A DNA stretch of 64,000 nucleotides from Pseudomonas sp. GL-B-19 (lineage in GTDB: Bacteria > Pseudomonadota > Gammaproteobacteria > Pseudomonadales > Pseudomonadaceae), in the NCBI RefSeq assembly GCF_019956415.1, contig NZ_JAHBDK010000011.1:95384-159383 (forward strand), given 5' to 3'. Both the position numbers and the translations under genes were made by a program. The notes under the pieces were generated by a model that ran no database searches, was not told the DNA's origin, and worked only from the letters and a program-made list of their open reading frames with translations. Position 1 is the stretch's first letter; each line of letters begins with the position of its first letter. This document shows, piece by piece, positions 18,055 to 25,911 of the stretch.

Positions 18055-20177
18055 AGGACTTGGCTAAGCGGCTGCCGATCAACCTGTTGCCTTTGTTGAT
18101 CGGTGTTCTAGCCTTTTTCATCGTCGTTGGGCCAAGGGCGCTGAACCCTCAAAACATTGCATGGCTGGGCAACGGTGATCCGGCGACGCATTACCTGGGC
18201 TGGGTGTTTTTCCGGCAGTCACCCTGGGCCTTTCCAATCGGGCTCAATCCTTCCTATGGACTGGAATTGGCCAATGGCATCATTTTTTCTGATTCCAATC
18301 CGCTGCTTGCTTTGCTGTTCAAACCGTTCGCCTCACTGTTGCCAATGCCTTTCCAGTACTTCGGACTCTGGTTCCTGACCTGCTTCGTTTTGCAGGCCTG
18401 GTTTGCCTGGAAACTGGTGGGGCTGGTGTCGACCCATGTGGGTGTTCGTGCCGTGAGTACGGCGTTGTTTCTGTTTGTTCCACCCATGATCATGCGCATG
18501 CCTTTCCATTTGTCCCTGGGCGGGCATTTTCTGGTTCTGGCCTCGTTGTATCTGGCGCTGCATCCGCAATTGCGTCGTCGACGCTTGGCCTGGGGGTCGT
18601 TGCTGGCGGCGGCTGCGTTGATCCATGCGTATTTTCTGGCGATGGTGGCCGTGATCTGGATCGCCGATCTCACGGCAGGCTATTTCAGGAAAAAACTGAC
18701 GCTGCAGTCTGCTGCCATCGAATTGATCGGGCTTTTTTCGCTGGTCAGTTTTTGCTGCTGGCAGGCGGGCTATTTTTCGGTGGGCGGGGACGGCGCGATA
18801 TCGGCCGGTTTTGGTCTGTACGCCATGAATCTGCTGTCACTGATAGATCCCGGGAACTGGTCGGGGCAGTGGTCCTATGTACTGAAGGATTTACCCGGCG
18901 TTCAAGGGCTCGGCGATGTTGAAGGGTTTCTTTTTCTGGGCCTTGGGCTGATGACGCTGGGCGTTTGCGCACTGGTGGGGTTGCTTCAAGGCAATACCGG
19001 TTTTTTCCTGCGACTGCGGCGGTGGCCACTGTTGCTGGCGGCGCTGGTGGGGCTGAGCCTGTTTTCGATTTCTAACCATGTGGCAATGGGTTCGCTCGAA
19101 TTGACCTATCCACTGCCACCCTTGGTGATTTCAATCGCCAACATCTTCCGTGCGTCAGGGCGGATGTTCTGGCCGGTCTACTACGCGATAATCTTCGCCA
19201 TCATTTTCCTGGTGATTCGCGCCAATACCCCGCGCACTGCCGTGAGTCTGTTGTCCCTGGCGTTGCTGATCCAGGTGCTCGATACCCACGCCGGCTGGAT
19301 AGGCGTGCGCAAACAATTGATGGTTGAACCGGCGTCGAAGTGGGTGTCGCCCATGGTCGACCCGTTCTGGAACAGTGCTGCGACCCATTACCGGAACATT
19401 CGCTGGATCGTTCCGCAGAATCTGTCCCCGAAGTGGATGTCGGTGGCTGATTTTGCCGGTGCCCATGGCCTTGCCACGAATGCCGTTTACCTGGGGCGGA
19501 TGGACACGGCCAACTGGATCAAATCCGAGCAGGAGACGGCGCGTGAAATGGCCTCGGGCAAGTATGCCGCCGACTCGTTGTACCTGCTCGATGAGCGGGC
19601 GTTGATCCAGGCGGTGAGAAACGTTGATACCCGAACGGACCTCTTCGCCAGGATTGACGGGTTCACGGTGCTGGCCCCAGGCTGGAAACAATGCAGCACG
19701 TGTTTGCAGCTGGCCTCGCAAATCAACCCGCTGGATCTTGTGCCCTCCGTCGAGCCCGGACAAAAGACGCTGTTCAATTACGGCGGCAAGGGCGGGGCAT
19801 TGCTCGCCAATGGATGGTCCGAGCCAGAACTCTGGGGCACCTGGTCGAAAAGTCCCGACGCCGAAGTGATGTTCCGCGTCCCGACGTCCGTGCATTCCTT
19901 ACGTCTGGAAGCCACGGCGTTCCTGCCGCCGGGGCATGCGCGGCAAAGTGTCGTCATCAACATCAATGGCGTACCGGCCGTGAATACCCGGCTTGAACAG
20001 GCTGATGGCAACATCATCGATGTGGCCCTTACGGCCGAGATGCAGCGACGGGTGTCGAGTCAGGGGGTGTTGATTGTGCAATTGCAGTTCGCCGATGCCG
20101 TCAGCCCGAAACAGTTCGGGATGGGGCCGGACGTTCGACCGCTTGCCTTCGGATTGAAATCCTTGACCGTCAATTGA
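18051..20177 (+). CDS. Large multi-pass membrane protein, GT-C-like (DUF6311-type)
   Basis: 708 residues. About ten hydrophobic helices fill residues 10-430; the first periplasmic loop has an acidic motif, WLGNGDPATHYLGWVFFR, followed by PWAFPIGLNPSYGLELANG, arranged like the catalytic loop of GT-C glycosyltransferases. The last ~280 residues are soluble and beta-rich (VFRVPTSVHSLRLEATAF). I recall this pattern as DUF6311, but cannot check. Located last in the GtrB-methyltransferase-GtrA unit, it is the best candidate for the enzyme that transfers the flipped sugar to an acceptor such as O-antigen. Function is inferred. Confidence 0.75.
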   Translation: MKDLAKRLPINLLPLLIGVLAFFIVVGPRALNPQNIAWLGNGDPATHYLGWVFFRQSPWAFPIGLNPSYGLELANGIIFSDSNPLLALLFKPFASLLPMPFQYFGLWFLTCFVLQAWFAWKLVGLVSTHVGVRAVSTALFLFVPPMIMRMPFHLSLGGHFLVLASLYLALHPQLRRRRLAWGSLLAAAALIHAYFLAMVAVIWIADLTAGYFRKKLTLQSAAIELIGLFSLVSFCCWQAGYFSVGGDGAISAGFGLYAMNLLSLIDPGNWSGQWSYVLKDLPGVQGLGDVEGFLFLGLGLMTLGVCALVGLLQGNTGFFLRLRRWPLLLAALVGLSLFSISNHVAMGSLELTYPLPPLVISIANIFRASGRMFWPVYYAIIFAIIFLVIRANTPRTAVSLLSLALLIQVLDTHAGWIGVRKQLMVEPASKWVSPMVDPFWNSAATHYRNIRWIVPQNLSPKWMSVADFAGAHGLATNAVYLGRMDTANWIKSEQETAREMASGKYAADSLYLLDERALIQAVRNVDTRTDLFARIDGFTVLAPGWKQCSTCLQLASQINPLDLVPSVEPGQKTLFNYGGKGGALLANGWSEPELWGTWSKSPDAEVMFRVPTSVHSLRLEATAFLPPGHARQSVVININGVPAVNTRLEQADGNIIDVALTAEMQRRVSSQGVLIVQLQFADAVSPKQFGMGPDVRPLAFGLKSLTVN

Positions 20178-20249
20178 TGTCCGCTGGACATAGACGCCTC
20201 CTTCGGGCCTTTCTACACTGCCTCAAGTGTTGGGGACCGGGGGCAAGGA

Positions 20250-21176
20250 ATGAATCGTAATGAACTGCGCAAGGCGGACATCAACCTGATGGTGGTGTTC
20301 GAATCGTTGATGCTTGAGCGCAACGTGACGCGGGTGGCGGAGAAGCTGTTTCTCGGTCAACCGACCATCAGCTCCGCGCTCAACCGCTTGCGGACGATGT
20401 TCAACGATCCACTGTTCATCCGCGTCGGCCACCGCATGGAGCCGACAGCCCGCGCCGAGGAGTTGATTCAATACCTGTCGCCAGCGCTGGATTCGCTGTC
20501 GATGGCATTAAGCCTGACCCACGATTTCGACCCGGCCAGCAGCACCATGACGTTTCGCATCGGGCTGTCGGATGACGTCGAGTTCGGACTGCTCCCGCCG
20601 CTCCTGCGCGCCTTGCGCCAAGAAGCCCCGAAGGTGGTGTTTGTGGTTCAGCATGTCGATTACTGGCGCATTCCCGATTTGCTGGCGGCCGGCGACATCA
20701 CCGTGGGCATCAGCCAGACCCGTGGCCTGCCGGCCAACGCCAAGCGCAAGTTGTTGCGGCACATCATGCCGAGCATCCTGCGCGCCGATGCGTCCGACAC
20801 ACCGCTGACGCTCGATGAATATTGCTCACGCCCTCATGTGTTGGTTTCCCACACCGCGAACGTCAGTGGTTACGCCGATGAGTGGCTGGCGGAGATAGGG
20901 CGTACGCGCCAGGTCGTCCTTTCCGTGCCGCAATACAGCTCGTTGCCGGCCTTGCTCGCCGGCACCGATTTGATTGCCAGTTTGCCCGATTACGCGGCCG
21001 AAGCCATGGCGGCATCCGGTTTGCTGTTCAAGGAACCGTTCCCGTTCAAGACCCCGACCCTTGACCTGTCGATGGTCTGGCTCAGCCATGTCGATACCGA
21101 CCCCGCCGAACGCTGGTTGCGTTCGCGTCTGGAAGTGTTCATGAGTGAGCGCTCGCCATTGCCGCAGCCCCAGTGA
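20250..21176 (+). CDS. LysR-family transcriptional regulator
   Basis: 308 residues: N-terminal winged helix-turn-helix (residues ~8-65, MVVFESLMLERNVTRVAEKL and PTISSALNRLRTMFNDPLF) and a periplasmic-binding-like effector domain (~95-300). The FNDPLFIRVGHRMEPTARAE stretch places it in the NodD/LeuO-like branch. It precedes the isomerase gene by 57 bases on the same strand, so it could be co-transcribed with it; no divergent partner exists. Target genes unknown. Confidence 0.93.
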   Translation: MNRNELRKADINLMVVFESLMLERNVTRVAEKLFLGQPTISSALNRLRTMFNDPLFIRVGHRMEPTARAEELIQYLSPALDSLSMALSLTHDFDPASSTMTFRIGLSDDVEFGLLPPLLRALRQEAPKVVFVVQHVDYWRIPDLLAAGDITVGISQTRGLPANAKRKLLRHIMPSILRADASDTPLTLDEYCSRPHVLVSHTANVSGYADEWLAEIGRTRQVVLSVPQYSSLPALLAGTDLIASLPDYAAEAMAASGLLFKEPFPFKTPTLDLSMVWLSHVDTDPAERWLRSRLEVFMSERSPLPQPQ

Positions 21177-21233
21177 GTAAGACGGCGCTGTGTTATACGT
21201 AGGATCTTTCTGCCCTCTATCTGGAGCCGCCAC

Positions 21234-21599
21234 ATGCCACACCTGCACATGGAATACACCGCCAATCTGCCCGAGCTGAACGCCGACGTGGCATTGATCC
21301 GACTCAATAATGCCTTGGTGGCTTCCGGTCAGTTTGCTGCGGAGTCCGACATCAAGAGCCGAGCACTGAAGGTCGAGACCTTCAAGGTCGGTACTGCGTT
21401 GAGTGAACGGGCGTTTGTGCATGTGAAGCTGGCATTGTTGAGTGGTCGCTCACCGCAGATTAAACAGCAGCTGTCCGAAAGCCTGCTGACGGTGGTCCAG
21501 GACCTGTGCGAATGGCCTGCCGAGGTGGAAGTGCAGCTGTGCGTGGAAATCCTCGATATCGATCGCGAGTCCTACACCAAGACCGCCATCAGCGGCTGA
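21234..21599 (+). CDS. 5-carboxymethyl-2-hydroxymuconate isomerase family protein
   Basis: 121 residues, matching CHMI (HpaF) length and fold. Starts MPHLHMEYTANL, with the N-terminal proline after Met that acts as catalytic base in the tautomerase superfamily, and SRALKVETFKVG and AFVHVKLALLSGRS later. GGAG lies 7 bases before the ATG. CHMI normally acts in homoprotocatechuate breakdown, but no hpa genes are nearby; the gene sits between two LysR regulators. It may be an orphan isomerase with another substrate. The stop is 3 bases from the stop of the convergent LysR gene. Confidence 0.85.
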   Translation: MPHLHMEYTANLPELNADVALIRLNNALVASGQFAAESDIKSRALKVETFKVGTALSERAFVHVKLALLSGRSPQIKQQLSESLLTVVQDLCEWPAEVEVQLCVEILDIDRESYTKTAISG

Positions 21600-21602
21600 A
21601 TC

Positions 21603-22538
21603 TCAGGCCATTGCCTGCTCGGCGCAAACGTCGATCACCTGCTCGCGCAGCCAGGTGTTGGCACTGTCCTGATCGGCGCTTTGACTCCACTGCATGTCCA
21701 GGGTGAAACCCGGCAGGCCGTTGGGGGCTTCGCAATGATTGAAGATTGCCTCGTTGGCCAGCAATTGCTGGATACGGCGGGGCAGAGTCAGGATGTAGTC
21801 GGTGCCAGTGATCATCTTCAATGCCGCGCTGTAGCTGTTGGCACGCGCGACAATCTGTCGTTTGTGCGCCTGTTGCGCCAGCCAGCCGTCGACCATGTTG
21901 GTGCTGGACGTCCATGGGGTTGGAAACACATGCCGGCGTTGCACAAAGGCTTGCAGGCTTAACCGCGGCTCCAGCGGCGTGGCGCGTTTGTCGAACACGC
22001 AAACCAAGTCATCTTCCAGTAACAGCCGGGATTTGAAGTCGGTGTGGCTGCGATGGAAATTCGGGCCGAAACAGATCGCCAGGTCGAGACGGCCATCGCG
22101 CAACTCGTCGGCCGGGATGTCGGTTTCGAACTTGTACATGTTGACCATCACCGGCAGGTCGGCGAAATCGAAGCGCTTGAGCAGACGCGGCAAAATCAGC
22201 TGCTCGAAATACTCCGGCGCGCAAATATTGAAGGTCACTGCGTGCAGGGTCGGGTCAAATGCCGGGGCGCTGGCGTGGCACAGGTTGATGCTTTCGAGGA
22301 TTTTCAGCACAGGCGTGTACATGGTGCTGGCTTTGTAGGTGGGGCGCATACCGGTGCGGGTTTTGATGAACAACTCGTCGTCAAAACCGGTACGCAGCTT
22401 TTTCAGGCAGTAACTCACCGTGGACTGGCTGACGCAGAGCGCCTCCGACACACCGGTGACGCTGCTTTGCTCGTACACGGCGACAAACACCATGAGGTCC
22501 TGCATATCGAGCTTTCTAAGCAAGTTACTGTTCAGCAT
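21603..22538 (-). CDS. LysR-family transcriptional regulator
   Basis: 311 residues. HTH at residues ~14-70 (DLMVFVAVYEQSSVTGVSEA and STVSYCLKKLRTGFDDELF), effector domain following. Related to, but clearly distinct from, the regulator at 20250. It is transcribed in the same direction as the MFS gene that lies upstream of it (minus strand), 109 bases away, and convergent with the isomerase. Target unknown; the adjacent MFS exporter is a candidate. Confidence 0.92.
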   Translation of the reverse strand: MLNSNLLRKLDMQDLMVFVAVYEQSSVTGVSEALCVSQSTVSYCLKKLRTGFDDELFIKTRTGMRPTYKASTMYTPVLKILESINLCHASAPAFDPTLHAVTFNICAPEYFEQLILPRLLKRFDFADLPVMVNMYKFETDIPADELRDGRLDLAICFGPNFHRSHTDFKSRLLLEDDLVCVFDKRATPLEPRLSLQAFVQRRHVFPTPWTSSTNMVDGWLAQQAHKRQIVARANSYSAALKMITGTDYILTLPRRIQQLLANEAIFNHCEAPNGLPGFTLDMQWSQSADQDSANTWLREQVIDVCAEQAMA

Positions 22539-22647
22539 CCGTTCTGTCTCGCTGTGCTCCTTGCGCTGACAGTGCGCAAACGTGTGCGAAAGATCCTAAC
22601 GGAACGATGGTGCCAAGAGAATGCCCTGTAGGAAGTTTCTACTCCGA

Positions 22648-23832
22648 TCAGCGGATGTGTTGGCTGTAATGCCGCGGGTTGAAGCGCAGGACCATCAGGA
22701 TCATCAACCCCATGACCCCGGTCAGCGCCCACCAGGCCCATTCGAAACTGCCCAGTTGATCGCGAATCATCCCTGCCATTAGCGGTGAGAGGCCGGCGAT
22801 CAAGTACCCGATGCCTTGCACGAATGCCGTCAGGGCGCCGGCGCGTTGCGGATTGTCGAGGTGATCCAGCGACACAATCAGGCTCATCGGGAACAGCCCG
22901 CCGATGCCGAGCCCCAGCAGGCACGGCCAGAGCAGGCTCAGCTGTTGTGGGCAGAGAATCAGCCCGCAGAAACCGGCCATGATCAGTGCCAGCAACACCA
23001 CCAGCACCAGACGCCGGTCACGGCTGCGATTGGCAATGGCAGGCGTTACCAGCCCGGATAACACTTCCATGGCCGTCAAAAAGCCAAGCAACAAACCGGC
23101 GTGTTGTTCGCTCCAGCCCTTTTCCACGTAGTACGGCGCGAGCCACGCCAATACGCAGGTGTAAGACGCGGTGCCCAAACCGAAGAAGATTGCGAGTAAC
23201 CAGGCGCGGGAATTGGCAAAGAAGCTCGGCTGGCGGGCTGATTGCGTCGGGCGAGCCGTTGATCCACCGCGCTGGCCAGACCACAACAGCAGGGCCACCA
23301 CGGCCAGCGCCGCCCATATCGCCAGGCCGATGCGCCAGCTGCCGGTTTGGTTCATGACCAGCGGCGCAAACGAGGCCGCAATCGCCGCGCCGCCCATGAT
23401 CGACGTGACATAGAGCCCCATGCACATGGCGACGTTGTCACTGAACCGGGCTTTGATCAGTGCCGGCATCAGGGCCTGGATTAGCGCAATACCGATACCT
23501 GCCAGCACCGCACTGAGGATCAGTTCGGCGGCTGAATCGAGAAACAGCCGCGACGTAGTGGCCACGCCAATGATCAACAGCGACAGCACCACCGTGCGCT
23601 GTTCGCCGAGGCGTTGGCTCACCCGCAAGCCGAAAAACATCGCCAAGCCCATGGCCATGACCGGCAGCATCGTCAGCAGTGAGGCCAAGCTGAAACTCAG
23701 CGCAATGTCCGCGCGAATCGACGACAGCAAAGGCCCGACCGCCGCCATCGATGGACGCAGGTTAAGGGCGACGAGCATGATGCTGAACATCAGCCAAAGG
23801 GCAGGGCGGGTCGTAGCGCGAACGTTTTCCAT
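22648..23832 (-). CDS. MFS transporter, CynX/NimT-like
   Basis: 394 residues from the ATG at 23832 (MENVRATTRPALWLM); a possible earlier ATG at 23889 would add 19 residues not typical of the family. Twelve hydrophobic segments; opening LMFSIMLVALNLRPSMAAVG is the hallmark of the cyanate/2-nitroimidazole (CynX/NimT) branch. Inner-membrane secondary transporter, exporter or importer of a small molecule. No cyanase gene is near. Stop at 22648, 109 bases before the LysR gene. Confidence 0.88.
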   Translation of the reverse strand: MENVRATTRPALWLMFSIMLVALNLRPSMAAVGPLLSSIRADIALSFSLASLLTMLPVMAMGLAMFFGLRVSQRLGEQRTVVLSLLIIGVATTSRLFLDSAAELILSAVLAGIGIALIQALMPALIKARFSDNVAMCMGLYVTSIMGGAAIAASFAPLVMNQTGSWRIGLAIWAALAVVALLLWSGQRGGSTARPTQSARQPSFFANSRAWLLAIFFGLGTASYTCVLAWLAPYYVEKGWSEQHAGLLLGFLTAMEVLSGLVTPAIANRSRDRRLVLVVLLALIMAGFCGLILCPQQLSLLWPCLLGLGIGGLFPMSLIVSLDHLDNPQRAGALTAFVQGIGYLIAGLSPLMAGMIRDQLGSFEWAWWALTGVMGLMILMVLRFNPRHYSQHIR

Positions 23833-23947
23833 CAAACAGGCCTTCAAAAACAAGGCCTCGATTAGGCGCGCAATGGCTGGCGGCGGCAAATCAGATAATC
23901 CCCGGCACTATTTAAAAATTAAATACTTCAGCCACACCACAGATCCC

Positions 23948-24045
23948 CCCTGTAGGAGCCGAGCTTGCTCGCGATGGCGGTGCGATAGTCGATATTCATG
24001 GTGACTGACACGATGCCATCGCGAGCAAGCTCGGCTCCTACAGGG
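23948..24045. repeat. REPIN (GTAGGAGCCGAGC type)
   Basis: Inverted pair beginning CCCTGTAGGAGCCGAGCTTG and ending with its reverse complement, spacer ~40 bases, between the MFS gene start and the polyamine-type ligase gene. Confidence 0.9.
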
Positions 24046-24349
24046 TTGGACGGTGCATGGGAGATGATTGTTTAGCCAACCCGCAACCAAAGTTCTTCAA
24101 ATCCAGATTTAAAGACCTGACCGCCCGTGTGACGCTGCCACTCATCTGTCCTCTACGGTTTTACCTATGGGCGATTGTCCCGTCGCACTTCCCTCCGAGT
24201 TGGCCTTCTGGGCGCTGTGGCACTGTCGTCACGCACGCCCACCGGATTCCTGCATTTCCCGTTGATTGTTCTGACAGGTCCGGCGCCCGGCGCTGGATCA
24301 CATCGGCGACGCCTGCGCGTTTGCCTGACGCGGAAAAAAGAGAATTCCC
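24046..24349. other. Gene-free stretch before the glutamine synthetase-like gene
   Basis: About 300 bases with no convincing frame on either strand; it should hold the promoter of the gene at 24350. I see no clear operator or sigma-54 site. AAAAAAGAGAA just before 24350 is the ribosome-site region. Confidence 0.5.
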
Positions 24350-25732
24350 ATGAGTTGCGCCACGACATCGTTCGCCTCCCCGCAAGAAGCCCTGACCTTT
24401 CTCGAACAGAACCCGGATATTGAAATGTTCGAACTGTTCATCCTCGACAACAACGGCGTGCCCCGGGGCAAGTTGTTGCATCGCGATGAACTTCTGGCGG
24501 TGTACGACAGCGGCCGGCCGTTGCCGAGCACCATTCTTGGCCTGACCATTAATGGCGATGACGTGGAAAACTCCGGACTGGTCTGGGATGTCGGCGATAT
24601 TGACTGCCGCGCCTATCCGGTCAGCGGTAGTCTGACGCGCATGCCGTGGCGGTTGATTCCCACGGCAGCGGTGCAAGTCAGCATGCATCCGAAAGAAGGC
24701 ATGCCGGCGACGATCGCCGACCCTCGGCACTTGTTGGCGAAAGTGATCGAAGGCTTGCAGGCGGACGGTTATTACCCGGTCATGGCTGCAGAGCTTGAGT
24801 TTTATCTGCTGGATCAGCAGCGCGACAGCCAGGGGCGACCGCAACCGGCGCGGGATGTCGATGGCGGGCGGCCGCGCACGACGCAAGTCTACGGTTTACG
24901 TGAGCTGGAGCAGATCGAGCCGTTTCTGGCTGATCTCTACAGTGCCTGCAAGTTGCAGGGGATTCCGGCGCGTACGGCGATTTCCGAATATGCGCCGGGC
25001 CAAGTGGAAATTACCCTCGAACACCGCACCGACGCCCTACAGGCGATGGACGAAGCAGTGCGCTACAAACGGCTGGTCAAGGGCGTGGCCCACAAGCACG
25101 GGATGACCGCCTGCTTCATGGCCAAACCCTTCGACGACCTGGCGGGCACCGGGATGCACATGCACGTCAGCCTGGCGGACAAGGAGGGCAACAACCTGTT
25201 CGCCAGCGAAGCGCCGGACGGTACACCGCTGCTCAGGCAAGCCGTCGGTGGGATGCTCAGCACCTTGCTCGATTCGTTGCTGTTGTTCTGCCCGAATGCC
25301 AACTCCTACCGTCGATTCCAGACCAACAGCTACGCTCCCCTGGCGGCGACCTGGGGCGTGGATAACCGCACGGTGAGCTTGCGCGTGCCAGGCGGGCCGG
25401 CGTTCTCCCGGCACATCGAACACCGTATTTGTGGCGCCGACGCCAACCCGTACCTGGCCGCTGCGGCGATCCTGGCCGGTATCCATCGCGGTATCCGCGA
25501 ACAACTCGACCCGGGTGCGCCGGTGGAAGGCAATGGATACGCCCAGGCCACGGAATTGCTTCCGACCGATTGGCTGACCACGTTGCGCGCACTGGAAGGT
25601 TCGACCTGGGCGCGTGAAGCGTTCGGACAACCTTTCCTTGGCGTTTACCTGGCGGTGAAACGCGCCGAGTACCGACAGTTCATGGGCGAGGTCGGTGAGC
25701 AGGATTGGCGCTGGTATCTGCATCAGGCCTGA
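24350..25732 (+). CDS. Glutamine synthetase family, gamma-glutamylpolyamine synthetase-like
   Basis: 460 residues. Beta-grasp N-domain (~20-115) then GS catalytic domain: MAAELEFYLLD (metal ligands EFE-like), TAISEYAPGQVEITLEH, the GTGMHMHVSLADKEGNN loop with the metal-binding histidine, NSYRRFQTNSYAPLAATWG and NRTVSLRVPGG. The GS adenylylation loop of GlnA is absent. This is the PuuA/PauA branch, which ligates glutamate to putrescine or another polyamine/amine with ATP. No other pau genes are beside it. Transcription ends at a terminator 50 bases downstream. Confidence 0.87.
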   Translation: MSCATTSFASPQEALTFLEQNPDIEMFELFILDNNGVPRGKLLHRDELLAVYDSGRPLPSTILGLTINGDDVENSGLVWDVGDIDCRAYPVSGSLTRMPWRLIPTAAVQVSMHPKEGMPATIADPRHLLAKVIEGLQADGYYPVMAAELEFYLLDQQRDSQGRPQPARDVDGGRPRTTQVYGLRELEQIEPFLADLYSACKLQGIPARTAISEYAPGQVEITLEHRTDALQAMDEAVRYKRLVKGVAHKHGMTACFMAKPFDDLAGTGMHMHVSLADKEGNNLFASEAPDGTPLLRQAVGGMLSTLLDSLLLFCPNANSYRRFQTNSYAPLAATWGVDNRTVSLRVPGGPAFSRHIEHRICGADANPYLAAAAILAGIHRGIREQLDPGAPVEGNGYAQATELLPTDWLTTLRALEGSTWAREAFGQPFLGVYLAVKRAEYRQFMGEVGEQDWRWYLHQA

Positions 25733-25783
25733 ACAAGGTCTGAACCAGTCTCAAAGGGTCAAGACGTTGGTCGCAGGTTTAAT

Positions 25784-25810
25784 AAGCCAACTAATCGTTG
25801 GCTTCTTTTT
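25784..25810 (+). terminator. Rho-independent terminator of the glutamine synthetase-like gene
   Basis: AAGCCAAC, loop TAATC, GTTGGCTT, then CTTTTT: an 8-bp stem and T-tail 52 bases after the stop. It also shows that an open frame starting at 25798 cannot be the true start of the next gene. Confidence 0.88.
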
Positions 25811-25911
25811 CACAAAAAATTGATGGATGGGTGCCTAACATTGGTGTTGTCTCGGTCAATGAAATTTTCACATTTGCCGGAGGCACTTCTTTTCAGGAAC
25901 AACCGATCACC

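Noticed and set aside
24161..24886. Minus-strand frame over the upstream gap of the glutamine synthetase-like gene
   Set aside because: Mostly antisense to the GS coding region; the part in the gap has no ribosome site or domain.
25798..25911. N-terminal extension of eptA by 38 residues
   Set aside because: It begins inside the terminator stem of the previous gene and lacks family similarity; the ATG at 25912 gives the usual length.
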